From assembly GCF_923079645.1 (NCBI RefSeq), contig NZ_CAKLPY010000002.1:1364001-1428000 (forward strand): a DNA stretch of 64,000 nt, read 5' to 3'. Position 1 is the first letter of the stretch. Every line of letters starts with the position of its first letter. The position numbers were made by a program, and so were the translations under genes. The notes beneath the pieces were generated by a model that saw only the letters and a program-made list of their open reading frames with translations, did not search any database and was not told the origin of the DNA. This stretch comes from Emticicia aquatica (GTDB lineage: Bacteria; Bacteroidota; Bacteroidia; Cytophagales; Spirosomataceae). Positions 35,796 to 44,597 of the stretch are shown piece after piece.

Positions 35796-36473
35796 ATGGC
35801 TGAAAACCTCTTTGATTATTACGCTCAGATTTTGTACGATTATCATTTTTTGAAACAGCCACTTCAAACAGCCGATGCTATTTTTGTGTTAGGCAGCCAT
35901 GACCCAAGTGTTGCAGATTATGCGGTACAATTATACAAAGAAGGGTGGGCTTCAACTATTATTTTTTCTGGGGGAGTTATTCGTCCAATTGGTGAGCTAA
36001 GAAATGAAATACCTAAGTCAGAAGCTGAAGCTTTTTTTGATATTGCTGTAAAAAGCGGTGTTCCTGTTGATGCAATTATTCTTGAAAACAAAGCGACCAA
36101 TACTGGAGAAAATTTTAGTTGTACCAGAAAACTATTGAATGAAAAAAGGCTTGACTATAAAAGTTTTATTCTTGTTCAAAAACCATATATGGTACGTCGA
36201 ACATATGCTACTGCCTTGGTGCAGTTTGCCGAATTTAGCTTTGTTTCGGTAGCGAAGCCTGATTCTTATGCCGAATACATCGCTCGTTGCGAGCAAAATA
36301 ATATTAGCAAAGAAAGAGTTATCAGTAATATGACTGGCGATTTGCAACGGCTAAAAATTTATCCAGAAAAAGGGTTTTTGGTATCAATGGAAATACCCGA
36401 AATGGTTTGGGAAGCATACAAAAAATTGATAGAAATGGGTTTTGAAGGCCGAATGGCTAATACTGCCCCGTAG
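35796..36473 (+). CDS. YdcF/SanA-family (DUF218) protein
   Basis: A 225-residue DUF218 protein without a signal peptide. Family marks: ADAIFVLGSHDPSVADYAVQLY (the VLG strand with a following polar turn), IIFSGGVIRP, SEAEAFFDIAVKSGVP, ILENKATNTGENF, and LVQKPYMVRRTYATA. In E. coli YdcF binds S-adenosylmethionine, and other members work on cell-envelope precursors; the function here is unknown. Its last 17 bp overlap the 3' end of the convergent CoA-binding gene. Confidence 0.88.
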   Translation: MAENLFDYYAQILYDYHFLKQPLQTADAIFVLGSHDPSVADYAVQLYKEGWASTIIFSGGVIRPIGELRNEIPKSEAEAFFDIAVKSGVPVDAIILENKATNTGENFSCTRKLLNEKRLDYKSFILVQKPYMVRRTYATALVQFAEFSFVSVAKPDSYAEYIARCEQNNISKERVISNMTGDLQRLKIYPEKGFLVSMEIPEMVWEAYKKLIEMGFEGRMANTAP

Positions 36474-36819
36474 AAAGCAATACCAAAGTACAAGCTTCGA
36501 TAGGTTCGATACCTTTTTTTTCTAAAAACTCCTCAAATTCATGGTTTTCAGTGCCAGGGTTAAATATTACTCGACGAGGCTTTAAGTCTGCTATATAATC
36601 AAAATACTCACTTTGGTGTTTTGGGCTGATGTACATTGTTACTGTATCTATATTACTAAAGTTTTCTTTTTCTGTAGTAATCTCTTTCCCTGCAACGATT
36701 CCGCTTTTTAGGCCTAAAAGCTCTATTTCGTGTTGGTGATTTACTAACTTATTTGCTGCCAAATATGCGTATCGGCTAGGTTCAGTTGAAGCACCAATGA
36801 TTAAAGTTTTTTTTGTCAT
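36457..36819 (-). CDS. CoA-binding domain protein
   Basis: A 120-residue single-domain Rossmann protein of the CoA_binding_2 type. The N-terminus has KTLIIGASTEPSRYAYLAANKL, then a central strand pattern (DTVTMYISPKHQ), and the RRVIFNPGTENHEFEEFLEKKGIEPIEACTLVLL end typical of YccU-like proteins. A likely nucleotide or CoA binder without known pathway. Overlaps YdcF by 17 bp at the 3' ends. Confidence 0.88.
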   Translation of the reverse strand: MTKKTLIIGASTEPSRYAYLAANKLVNHQHEIELLGLKSGIVAGKEITTEKENFSNIDTVTMYISPKHQSEYFDYIADLKPRRVIFNPGTENHEFEEFLEKKGIEPIEACTLVLLSTGQY

Positions 36820-36878
36820 TTATCAAGAAAATTATCTATCTTAAAAATCGTAATTGCTCAAAATTAGTTCACATAAAT

Positions 36879-37757
36879 CTAACCTAAAAGCGAATGCCAA
36901 AAATAGAAAGTAGCGTATCCTCGCCAGCCAGCCCATTTTTCGGACATCGAATGTAGTTCTTTAATGGACGGTTTTGCGGGTAAATTATATTGTGTTTTTA
37001 CGGCATTGTGCAGACCAACATCTTCAACAGGAAAAGCATCATAGTTTTTCAAACTTTTCATCATTGAATAATTCGCAGTCCAATTGCCAATACCTTTGAT
37101 AGCAACCAATTTTTGTCTAATTTCTTCAAAAGGAAGTTTAGCTAGCATTTCTTGAGATAAATGACCTTCAGCAAATGCTCTCGATACATTTAATATATAT
37201 TGGGCCTTACTTTTACTAAATTGGAAAGGCTGAAAATCTTCAATGTTTAGACTTGCCAATTTTTCGGGAGTTGGTAAGGCATAAAAAACGTCATCTTTAA
37301 AAATTAATTTCTGACCGAAGTTTTGAACCAATTTTTCTTTCAAAGAATATGCGAAATTCAAATTTATTTGTTGACCAATAATTGACCAAATCAATGATTC
37401 AAATAAATCAGGCATTCCAATCATTCGTAGCCCATAAAATTTTTGACAAAGATTTTTCAAAACAGAATCATTTTGTGCAACTTCGTAAAATGTTTTTAAA
37501 TCCGCTTCTAAATCAAACCAATCAGACACATATTTTTTTATTATTTTAATGTTTTTTTCGTCAGTCTGTTCAGAATGGATTGATATTTGCAACCCAGAAT
37601 CGAAAGAAATAGCAAATAGTACTAAAGCATTGTTGATGGAAAGGGTTTTAAAAACTTGGTCATTTTTGACAAAGTGCAAACACTCTTTCTGGTTGCGAGT
37701 TAAAAAACGGAGTGTTTGTTCAAAACTAAATTCGGTAGGAGTTTCTAAGTGAATCAT
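36879..37757 (-). CDS. DNA-3-methyladenine glycosylase (AlkA-like, HhH-GPD)
   Basis: A base-excision repair glycosylase of 292 residues. The helix-hairpin-helix is LVAIKGIGNWTANYSMM, and the catalytic Asp lies in AFPVEDVGLHNAV. The QQINLNFAYSLKEKLVQNFG segment upstream is also typical of the AlkA group, as is the N-terminal ~110-residue beta-rich domain. The start is placed at ATG 37757 (MIHLETPTEF); the in-frame ATG 75 bp upstream would add an unlikely hydrophobic N-terminus. It lies divergently before the sRNA-like unit and the respiratory operon. Confidence 0.87.
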   Translation of the reverse strand: MIHLETPTEFSFEQTLRFLTRNQKECLHFVKNDQVFKTLSINNALVLFAISFDSGLQISIHSEQTDEKNIKIIKKYVSDWFDLEADLKTFYEVAQNDSVLKNLCQKFYGLRMIGMPDLFESLIWSIIGQQINLNFAYSLKEKLVQNFGQKLIFKDDVFYALPTPEKLASLNIEDFQPFQFSKSKAQYILNVSRAFAEGHLSQEMLAKLPFEEIRQKLVAIKGIGNWTANYSMMKSLKNYDAFPVEDVGLHNAVKTQYNLPAKPSIKELHSMSEKWAGWRGYATFYFWHSLLG

Positions 37758-37879
37758 TGAGGCGTAAATTTTGAAATAAATTGCAACATAGAAATAGATT
37801 ATTGTTCTCAAAACCCGAATCTTGCTAAACATATCAAATAAAGTTTTAAATGCAAAAATGTAAGTTTATGGGGTTATCC

Positions 37880-37910
37880 TTGTAAAAAAAAGCTTTATAA
37901 TGTACCTTTG
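37880..37910 (+). promoter_or_regulatory. Consensus promoter of the candidate small RNA
   Basis: TTG (37880-37882), 20 bp, TACCTTTG (37903-37910), a full -33/-7 match. Predicted start near 37916. Confidence 0.75.
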
Positions 37911-37913
37911 CAA

Positions 37914-38036
37914 CATCTATAGCAAATTAGAATTTTCAAACACAGTATGTTATGTATGCGTTCCATACAAACTGATATTCTTGCTAAAATACCATTCCAT
38001 TATCATCTATATACGTTGATTGTGGAATGGTTTTTT
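37914..38036 (+). ncRNA. Candidate small RNA (or long leader) upstream of the ACIII operon
   Basis: About 120 nt follow the consensus promoter and end in an intrinsic terminator (ACCATTCCA 37991-37999, TGGAATGGT 38023-38031, then T5). The 5' part can fold on its own: TAGCA...AGAAT pairs with ATTCTTGCTA (about 37919-37986), enclosing a GTATG/CATAC hairpin. There is no ORF longer than a few codons. A second -7 box (38092) could start the respiratory operon after the terminator, so this looks like an independent RNA; it could instead be a regulated leader. It does not carry the SRP or tmRNA core sequences, and I cannot match it to 6S RNA. Confidence 0.5.
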
Positions 38037-38091
38037 ATTGTAAAGTGCTTATAGACAGTGTTTTATGTATTTATTTAAAATAGTTCTAAAT

Positions 38092-38099
38092 TACGTTTG
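38092..38099 (+). promoter_or_regulatory. Predicted -7 promoter element of the ACIII-oxidase operon
   Basis: TACGTTTG matches TAnnTTTG; predicted start near 38105, about 90 nt before the actA ATG at 38195. The -33 element is weak. Confidence 0.5.
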
Positions 38100-38194
38100 G
38101 CTATAAAAAAAATAACAAAACCTGTTTGATGGAAAACAATAGTAGCGTAGTTTTGCAGTCTGAAAAAGTAGGTGTACTACATTTATATATAAAT

Positions 38195-39436
38195 ATGATT
38201 CGTAAATTTTATAAGTCAATTTTAGCTCTTGCGGTTGTTGTAAGCATATCTTTGGGAAATGCGACAGCACAAGACAGTACTTCTGCCGCCTCGGCAGCAC
38301 CTGCTGCTGGTGCTGGTGGAGATGTAGCGAAAGGGGAAGGGTTATTTAAAAATAACTGTGCACAATGTCATGCTGTAACGGCTGAGGTTGTCGTTGGCCC
38401 AGGTTTAGCTGGAATCGAGGAACGCCGAGATTATGCTTGGCTCAAAAAATGGATAAACAATCCAATGGGCGTAATAGGTAGTGGCGATAAATATGCCAAC
38501 GAACTTTATGCCAAATACAACAAAACTCAAATGACTGCTTTCGGAGCATTTGGTGATGATGAAGTAAAAGCAATTTTGGCATATGTTAAATCTGCTGCCG
38601 CTCCAAAAGTAGAGGGTCCAGTTGACCCTAATAAAGTAACACAACCAGCAGAAACGGGCGGTGGTAAATTTATCAATGTTATTTTGATTTCATTGTTAGT
38701 TATCATGGCTTTAGTTTTGGTAGCTTTACTAGGAATCCTTCAATTGCTTAACAGATTATCAGGTGGAGAATCATTAGAATCTTCTGCTTCATTTGGTGAA
38801 AAATTAAAAGCAAGCTTCAAAAACATTGCAGCCAACAAAACTGTTCGTTCGGCAATCGTTTGGGCATTTATTTTACTTGCTACAAAAGCAACGTTCGATG
38901 GAATGTACGGAATTGGAGTTCATCAAGGATATGCACCAAAACAACCAATTGCTTTCTCACATAAGCTTCATGCTGGTGAAATGAAAATTAATTGTGCTTA
39001 CTGTCATACAGGCGTATATAAAGGTAAACAATCGGGTATTCCTTCTGCAAATATCTGTATGAACTGCCATAATGCGATCAAGCGTGAGTCTCCAGAAATT
39101 CAAAAGATTTATTCTGCTATCGAAAGTAATAAACCAATCGAGTGGGTACGTGTACACAACTTGCCTGATTTAGCATATTTCAACCATGCTCAACACACCA
39201 ATGTTGGCGGTTTAGAGTGTAAAAACTGTCATGGAGAAATTGAGAAAATGGAAGTTGTACAACAACGCTCATCTTTAACTATGGGATGGTGTATTGACTG
39301 CCACCGCAAATCAGAGGTTAATGGCAAAGACAATGGCTATTATACTAAATTGATGGAGGCACATAGCCTTGTAAGCAAAGGTGCGATGAAAGTACAAGAT
39401 AATGGTGGTTTAGAGTGTGCAAAATGCCACTATTAA
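38195..39436 (+). CDS. actA: Alternative complex III subunit ActA, multiheme cytochrome c
   Basis: The cytochrome subunit of the quinol:electron-acceptor oxidoreductase. A signal peptide (IRKFYKSILALAVVVSISLGNATAQ) precedes a mono-heme cytochrome c domain with CAQCH (55-59) and a later Met. A membrane helix follows (about 160-185: FINVILISLLVIMALVLVALLG), a second hydrophobic segment, then a pentaheme domain with CAYCH (267), CMNCH (288), CKNCH (342), CIDCH (366) and CAKCH (408). Six CxxCH motifs in total. The start is ATG 38195, since the frame further upstream would put 23 residues before the signal peptide. The N-terminal heme domain may deliver electrons to the oxidase. First gene of the cluster, 81 bp before actB. 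Confidence 0.93.
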   Translation: MIRKFYKSILALAVVVSISLGNATAQDSTSAASAAPAAGAGGDVAKGEGLFKNNCAQCHAVTAEVVVGPGLAGIEERRDYAWLKKWINNPMGVIGSGDKYANELYAKYNKTQMTAFGAFGDDEVKAILAYVKSAAAPKVEGPVDPNKVTQPAETGGGKFINVILISLLVIMALVLVALLGILQLLNRLSGGESLESSASFGEKLKASFKNIAANKTVRSAIVWAFILLATKATFDGMYGIGVHQGYAPKQPIAFSHKLHAGEMKINCAYCHTGVYKGKQSGIPSANICMNCHNAIKRESPEIQKIYSAIESNKPIEWVRVHNLPDLAYFNHAQHTNVGGLECKNCHGEIEKMEVVQQRSSLTMGWCIDCHRKSEVNGKDNGYYTKLMEAHSLVSKGAMKVQDNGGLECAKCHY

Positions 39437-39517
39437 TACATACCGTTTTACAAAGAGTTACATTCTGAAGAAAGTTTATAACATTAAATAAAAGTTCCTT
39501 TAGGGAATTAGGGTACT

Positions 39518-42500
39518 ATGGAGAATACTAATAAAAAGTATTGGAAAGGAGTTGAGGAGTTGAAAAACGACATTGGGTTTGTAAAGAATGCCAATCGTGA
39601 ATTTAATTTAGACGATATCGAAACTGTCGAGCCGACGCACCGCCGTGACTTCTTGAAAGTGTTAGGCTTTAGTATGGCTGCAGTATCATTGGCTGCCTGC
39701 GACGCACCTGTTCGTAAAGCTATTCCATATCTCAATAAACCTGAGAGTGTAGAGCCAGGTATTCCTAACTGGTATGCTTCTACTTATGCTGAGGGCGGTG
39801 ATTATTGTAGCATTTTGGTAAAAACTCGTGAAGGTCGTCCAGTAAAAATAGAAGGTAATAAATTGTCATCTGTAACAAAAGGAGCGGTAAGTGCTAGAGT
39901 TCACGCATCGGTTCTCAGTTTATATGATAACGAAAAATTAAAAGCACCAAAAAAAGGTAGCTCAGATATTAAATGGGAAGATTTAGATAAAGAAGTGATC
40001 GCGGCTCTATCGAAAGGTGGAAATATCCGTATCGTTTCAAATACAATTCTTTCACCTACAACTAAGAAAGTAGTAGCAGATTTTATCGCAAAATATCCGT
40101 CTGCAAAGCATGTTACTTATGATGCAAATTCATCTTACGCGATAGTTCAAGCAAACGAAACATCATTTGGACAAGCGATTATTCCTTCATATGATTTTAG
40201 TAAAGCAAGTGTTATCGTTGGTATCAATGCCGATTTCTTAGGAACTTGGATTGCTCCAAATACTTTTGCAGGACAATGGGCTGAAACTCGTAAAGTAAGT
40301 AGTGCTAAAGGTGGAAAACGTACAATGTCACGTCATTTTCAGTTTGAAACTGGTTTGACAATTACAGGTGCTTCTGCGGATTATAGAGGAATGATAAAAC
40401 CTTCTCAAGAAGGAACGCTTGTTTTAGCACTTTATAATAAAGTTGCTGCCGCTTTAGGTGGTAAAGTAGTTGGTGGTGCAGCTATCGAAGTTCAAAACTT
40501 AGATAAATGTGCTAAAGACCTTATCGCTGCTAAAGGTTCAGCATTAGTTGTTTCGGGTTCTAACGATCTAGCTGTTCAAACAATTGTAAATGCGTTGAAT
40601 AGTCTTTTGGGAAGCTACGGCTCAACAATTGATTTAGGGACTCCAATAAATTACCGTCAAGGTAATGATGCTGAGATGACCGCATTTATTAATGAAGTAA
40701 AAGCAGGACAAATTAATACAGCAATTTTCTTGTCAAATCCTGTTTATGACCATGCAAGAGGAACAGAACTAGGAGATGCATTATCAAAAGTTGCTACTTC
40801 AATTTCGTTCGCCGACCGTGCCGATGAAACTGCTTCAAAATGTAAATATATTGCTCCAGCTCCTCATTATTTAGAGTCATGGAACGACGCAGAGCCAAGA
40901 AAAGGCTTCTTCTCTCTTACGCAACCAACAATTTCATTGATTTTTAATACTCGTCAAGCACAATCAAGTTTATTGACTTGGGCAGGTTTGAACGCAGATT
41001 ATCAAGCATATTTAAAATCAAATTGGACTAAAAATATCCTTAGTGGGAAATCTTGGGTACAAGCATTACACGATGGAGTTTATGAGCCAGGTGCTGGAAC
41101 TGCAGCTTCAAGTGCAAATTTTGGTGGTAATATAGATGTTGCCGCAGGTGAAATTGCTAAAACTAAAGGCTCAGGAATTGAAGTTTCGATTTATGAATCA
41201 GTAGCAATTGGAACAGGTTTGCAAGCAAATAACCCTTGGTTACAAGAAATGCCAGACCCAATTTCTAAAGTAACTTGGGAAAACGTAATTGCAGTTTCTC
41301 AAAAAACAGCAACTGAGCAAGGAATTGCACAAGGAGATTGGGCAAAAGTAACAGTTGCGGGCAAATCAATAGAATTACCAGTATTAATCCAACCTGGTCA
41401 AGCAAATGGAACAATTTCGATCGCATTAGGCTATGGCCGTACTGCTGCAGGAAAATCAGGTAATACTGGTGAAAATGTTTACCCATGGATTTCAAATGGT
41501 AAATATTGGGCAAGTGATGCTAAAATTGAGAAGACAAAAGACGGATATACATTGCCACAAACACAAACTCATAGTACCGTAATGGGCCGAACAGCGGTTG
41601 TACAAGAGTCTGTTTTGGGTGAATATGTAAACAATGTAAAAGCTGGTCGTTTTGAGCCAAAAATCGAAACATCAGAAGGAGAGAAAAGTCCTTACCAAAT
41701 CACACTTTGGAATGGACATGAGAAGAAAAACCACAGTTGGGGTATGGTTATTGACCTTAATAGCTGTACAGGTTGTGGGTCTTGTTTAGTAAGTTGTCAA
41801 GCAGAAAATAACGTTGCAGTTGTTGGTAAAGCAGAGGTTGCTCGTGCAAGAGAGATGCACTGGATTCGTATTGACCGTTACTATAGCTCAGAAATGACGC
41901 ATGATGAAGCTTTGGCAGAAAAAGGAATCATAGGTGGTTTTCAGGCATTAGAAGTAGCTGCTGAAAATCCAGAAGTTGTGTTTCAGCCAATGATGTGTCA
42001 ACACTGTTCAAATGCACCTTGCGAAACTGTTTGTCCAGTACTAGCTACAACACATAGCTCAGAAGGATTAAACCAAATGACCTATAACCGTTGTATCGGT
42101 ACTCGTTATTGTGCTAACAACTGTCCATATAAAGTACGTCGTTTCAACTGGTTCAAATACTTTGAAAATGACAACTTTGATTTTAATATGAACAACGACT
42201 TAGGACGTATGGTGTTAAACCCAGATGTTACAGTTCGTTCACGTGGAGTTATTGAGAAATGTTCGATGTGTGTTCAACGTATCCAAGCAGGTAAATTGAC
42301 AGCTAAAAAAGAACGTCGCCGCCCAGTTGATGGTGAAATTCAAACAGCTTGTTCACAATCTTGTCCAACCAATGCAATTACATTTGGTGATATGCTTGAC
42401 CCAGAGTCACAAATCTCTAAAGTGTTGGAAGTAGAAAAAGAAGGTCGTGCGTTTAACGTTTTGGAAGAAATCAACGTGAAGCCACAAATGAGCTACTTAG

Positions 42501-42571
42501 TGAAAATTCGTAATAAAGATGGTGTTGTGAAAGCAGCTAAAGCCGAAAAGAAAGAAGAGCATCACTCATAA
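39518..42571 (+). CDS. actB: Alternative complex III subunit ActB, molybdopterin-oxidoreductase-like Fe-S protein
   Basis: The large extracytoplasmic subunit (1017 residues). A Tat-like signal HRRDFLKVLGFSMAAVSLAAC lies near residue 45, preceded by an unusually long N-region, the TAT-variant type. Residues about 60-720 resemble a molybdopterin oxidoreductase but are degenerate and do not bind the cofactor in characterised complexes. The last ~280 residues are a ferredoxin-like domain with clusters in CTGCGSCLVSC, CQHCSNAPCETVCP, CIGTRYCANNCP and CSMCVQRI..ACSQSCP, consistent with four Fe-S clusters. It relays electrons from quinol to the ActA hemes. Confidence 0.95.
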   Translation: MENTNKKYWKGVEELKNDIGFVKNANREFNLDDIETVEPTHRRDFLKVLGFSMAAVSLAACDAPVRKAIPYLNKPESVEPGIPNWYASTYAEGGDYCSILVKTREGRPVKIEGNKLSSVTKGAVSARVHASVLSLYDNEKLKAPKKGSSDIKWEDLDKEVIAALSKGGNIRIVSNTILSPTTKKVVADFIAKYPSAKHVTYDANSSYAIVQANETSFGQAIIPSYDFSKASVIVGINADFLGTWIAPNTFAGQWAETRKVSSAKGGKRTMSRHFQFETGLTITGASADYRGMIKPSQEGTLVLALYNKVAAALGGKVVGGAAIEVQNLDKCAKDLIAAKGSALVVSGSNDLAVQTIVNALNSLLGSYGSTIDLGTPINYRQGNDAEMTAFINEVKAGQINTAIFLSNPVYDHARGTELGDALSKVATSISFADRADETASKCKYIAPAPHYLESWNDAEPRKGFFSLTQPTISLIFNTRQAQSSLLTWAGLNADYQAYLKSNWTKNILSGKSWVQALHDGVYEPGAGTAASSANFGGNIDVAAGEIAKTKGSGIEVSIYESVAIGTGLQANNPWLQEMPDPISKVTWENVIAVSQKTATEQGIAQGDWAKVTVAGKSIELPVLIQPGQANGTISIALGYGRTAAGKSGNTGENVYPWISNGKYWASDAKIEKTKDGYTLPQTQTHSTVMGRTAVVQESVLGEYVNNVKAGRFEPKIETSEGEKSPYQITLWNGHEKKNHSWGMVIDLNSCTGCGSCLVSCQAENNVAVVGKAEVARAREMHWIRIDRYYSSEMTHDEALAEKGIIGGFQALEVAAENPEVVFQPMMCQHCSNAPCETVCPVLATTHSSEGLNQMTYNRCIGTRYCANNCPYKVRRFNWFKYFENDNFDFNMNNDLGRMVLNPDVTVRSRGVIEKCSMCVQRIQAGKLTAKKERRRPVDGEIQTACSQSCPTNAITFGDMLDPESQISKVLEVEKEGRAFNVLEEINVKPQMSYLVKIRNKDGVVKAAKAEKKEEHHS

Positions 42572-42635
42572 TTTCTATTAATCGGTATAAAGTTTAAAAA
42601 AAAATTTAAAATAAATATCTCAAAAAAATAAAACT

Positions 42636-44015
42636 ATGCATGTAGTTTCACCAATAAGAGAAACTTTGGTACTAAACGGTAAATCTTACCACGATGTAAC
42701 TGAAGATATTTGTAAGCAGGTTGAGGGAAAACCAACCAAAGAATGGAAAATTGTTTTCGGAATTTCAGTATTAGTACTATTATATGGTGCAGCTTGGGTA
42801 TTCTGGACATGGTGGGAAGGTCTTGGTGTTTGGGGACTTAACAAAACAGTAGGTTGGGCGTGGGACATCACTAACTTCGTATGGTGGGTAGGTATCGGTC
42901 ACGCTGGTACACTTATTTCAGCAGTTTTACTTTTGTTCCGTCAAAAATGGAGAACATCAATCAATCGTGCAGCTGAAGCAATGACAATTTTTGCCGTTAT
43001 TTGTGCAGCGTCATTCATTGTAATGCACATGGGTCGTCCTTGGTTAGCATATTTTGCCCTTCCATTACCAAATACATTTGGTTCTTTGTGGGTAAACTTC
43101 AACTCTCCATTAGTATGGGACGTTTTTGCAATCTCGACATACTTTTCAGTATCTTGCTTATTCTGGTATATTGGTTTAATTCCAGATTTAGCTACAATCC
43201 GTGACCGTGCAACTGGTACTCGCAAGAAAGTATATGGTGCACTGGCAATTGGTTGGACAGGTGGAGCAAGAGCTTGGGCAAGATATGAAGACGTTTCATT
43301 GATTTTAGCAGGTCTTTCAACTCCTCTCGTACTTTCAGTACATACAATTGTATCTTTTGACTTTGCAACCTCTGTAATTCCAGGATGGCATACAACAATC
43401 TTCCCTCCATACTTCGTGGCTGGTGCGATTTTCTCTGGTTTTGCGATGGTACAAAACTTGATGCTAGTAACGAGAGTAGTATATAAATTAGAAGATTATG
43501 TTACACTTGAGCATATTTCATTGATGAATAAAATTATCACATTGACAGGCTCAGTTGTTGGTATCGCATATATTACTGAGTTCTTCATTGCAGCCTATTC
43601 TGGTGTTGAATATGAACAATATGCTTTCATTAATCGTGCTTCGGGTCCACTATGGTGGTCATACTGGGCCATGATGACTTGTAACGTACTTTCTCCACAA
43701 TTATTCTGGTTCAAGAAAATACGTGAAAACATCCTTGTGTCTTTCATAATGGCAGTAATTGTAAATATCGGTATGTGGTTTGAACGTTTTGTAATCATCG
43801 TAACATCGTTACATCGTGATTATTTGCCATCAAGTTGGACATATTTTACTCCGCGTATGGGAGATATTTCAGATTATATTTTCTCGTTTGGTTTCTTCTT
43901 TACAGCATTCTTCTTATTTGCTAAGTTTTTGCCAGTTATCAACATGGCTGAGGTGAAGTCTGTATTAAAATCATCATCAGAGAAATATCCAGAGAAGAAG
44001 AAAGCAACCGTATAA
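42636..44015 (+). CDS. actC: Alternative complex III subunit ActC (NrfD-type quinol-binding membrane protein)
   Basis: An integral membrane protein of 459 residues with about ten hydrophobic helices, related to NrfD/PsrC. It opens with a soluble stretch (about 45 residues), then GISVLVLLYGAAWVFWTWW. Charged residues inside the helical region (GIGHAGTLISAVLLLFRQKWR, HMGRPW) fit the quinol-binding half of NrfD-type proteins. It binds quinol on the periplasmic side and forms the membrane core with ActF. Start ATG 42636, 64 bp after actB. Confidence 0.95.
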   Translation: MHVVSPIRETLVLNGKSYHDVTEDICKQVEGKPTKEWKIVFGISVLVLLYGAAWVFWTWWEGLGVWGLNKTVGWAWDITNFVWWVGIGHAGTLISAVLLLFRQKWRTSINRAAEAMTIFAVICAASFIVMHMGRPWLAYFALPLPNTFGSLWVNFNSPLVWDVFAISTYFSVSCLFWYIGLIPDLATIRDRATGTRKKVYGALAIGWTGGARAWARYEDVSLILAGLSTPLVLSVHTIVSFDFATSVIPGWHTTIFPPYFVAGAIFSGFAMVQNLMLVTRVVYKLEDYVTLEHISLMNKIITLTGSVVGIAYITEFFIAAYSGVEYEQYAFINRASGPLWWSYWAMMTCNVLSPQLFWFKKIRENILVSFIMAVIVNIGMWFERFVIIVTSLHRDYLPSSWTYFTPRMGDISDYIFSFGFFFTAFFLFAKFLPVINMAEVKSVLKSSSEKYPEKKKATV

Positions 44016-44041
44016 TAAAGATTTTTAACCATTAATTTAAA

Positions 44042-44563
44042 ATGGCAGATAGCAAATATTTAGTAGGAGTTTTTGACGATGGAGATGAATTACTTCATGC
44101 GGTTGAAGACATTAGACACCAAGGTGTTAAAATACACGAAGCATATACTCCTTTTGCTGTTCATGGACTTGACCGTGCTTTAGGGTACAGTTTTCCAAGA
44201 ATGGGAGTAGCCGCTTTTTTATTTGGAATAACAGGTACTTGTTGTGCTTTACTTCTCACTTTTTGGACGATGGGTGTGGATTGGCCAATTAATATCGGTG
44301 GAAAAAACTTTTTTCCTTTTCCAACCAATATTCCTATAGTGTTTGAATTAACAGTCCTTTTGGCAGCTTTTGGTATGTCTTTTACTTTCTTTTTTATGGA
44401 AGATATGGGACCAACTGCTAAACCAATCATATTTGATGTAAGAAGTACGGATGATAAATTTGTGTTAGCAATTGACCTTGCTAAAAACAAACTTTCTGAA
44501 GGCGATATTTCAAAAATATTGAAAGAATCGGGTGCTTCCGAAGTAAATGTGAAAGAAGTATAA
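44042..44563 (+). CDS. actD: Alternative complex III subunit ActD (DUF3341)
   Basis: A 173-residue DUF3341 protein. The N-terminal ~55 residues are soluble (YLVGVFDDGDELLHAVEDIRHQGVKIHEAYTPF, the conserved DUF3341 opening). Two membrane helices follow (PRMGVAAFLFGITGTCCALLLTFW and IPIVFELTVLLAAFGMSFTFF), then a soluble C-terminus. It is a structural subunit of the complex. It starts 26 bp after actC, within the operon. Confidence 0.95.
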   Translation: MADSKYLVGVFDDGDELLHAVEDIRHQGVKIHEAYTPFAVHGLDRALGYSFPRMGVAAFLFGITGTCCALLLTFWTMGVDWPINIGGKNFFPFPTNIPIVFELTVLLAAFGMSFTFFFMEDMGPTAKPIIFDVRSTDDKFVLAIDLAKNKLSEGDISKILKESGASEVNVKEV

Positions 44564-44597
44564 CATTGATCTGATTATCAATTCAAAGAATTCAAAG

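Noticed and set aside
37914..38036. SRP RNA or tmRNA for the candidate small RNA
   Set aside because: No SRP apical GGAAG/tetraloop core and no tRNA-like ends; 6S RNA could not be confirmed because the two ends do not pair.
38129..38194. Longer N-terminus of ActA from ATG 38129
   Set aside because: It would place 22 extra residues before a normal signal peptide that starts at ATG 38195.
44161..44490. 109-codon minus-strand frame inside actD
   Set aside because: Antisense shadow of a membrane protein gene; composition mirrors ActD codons.
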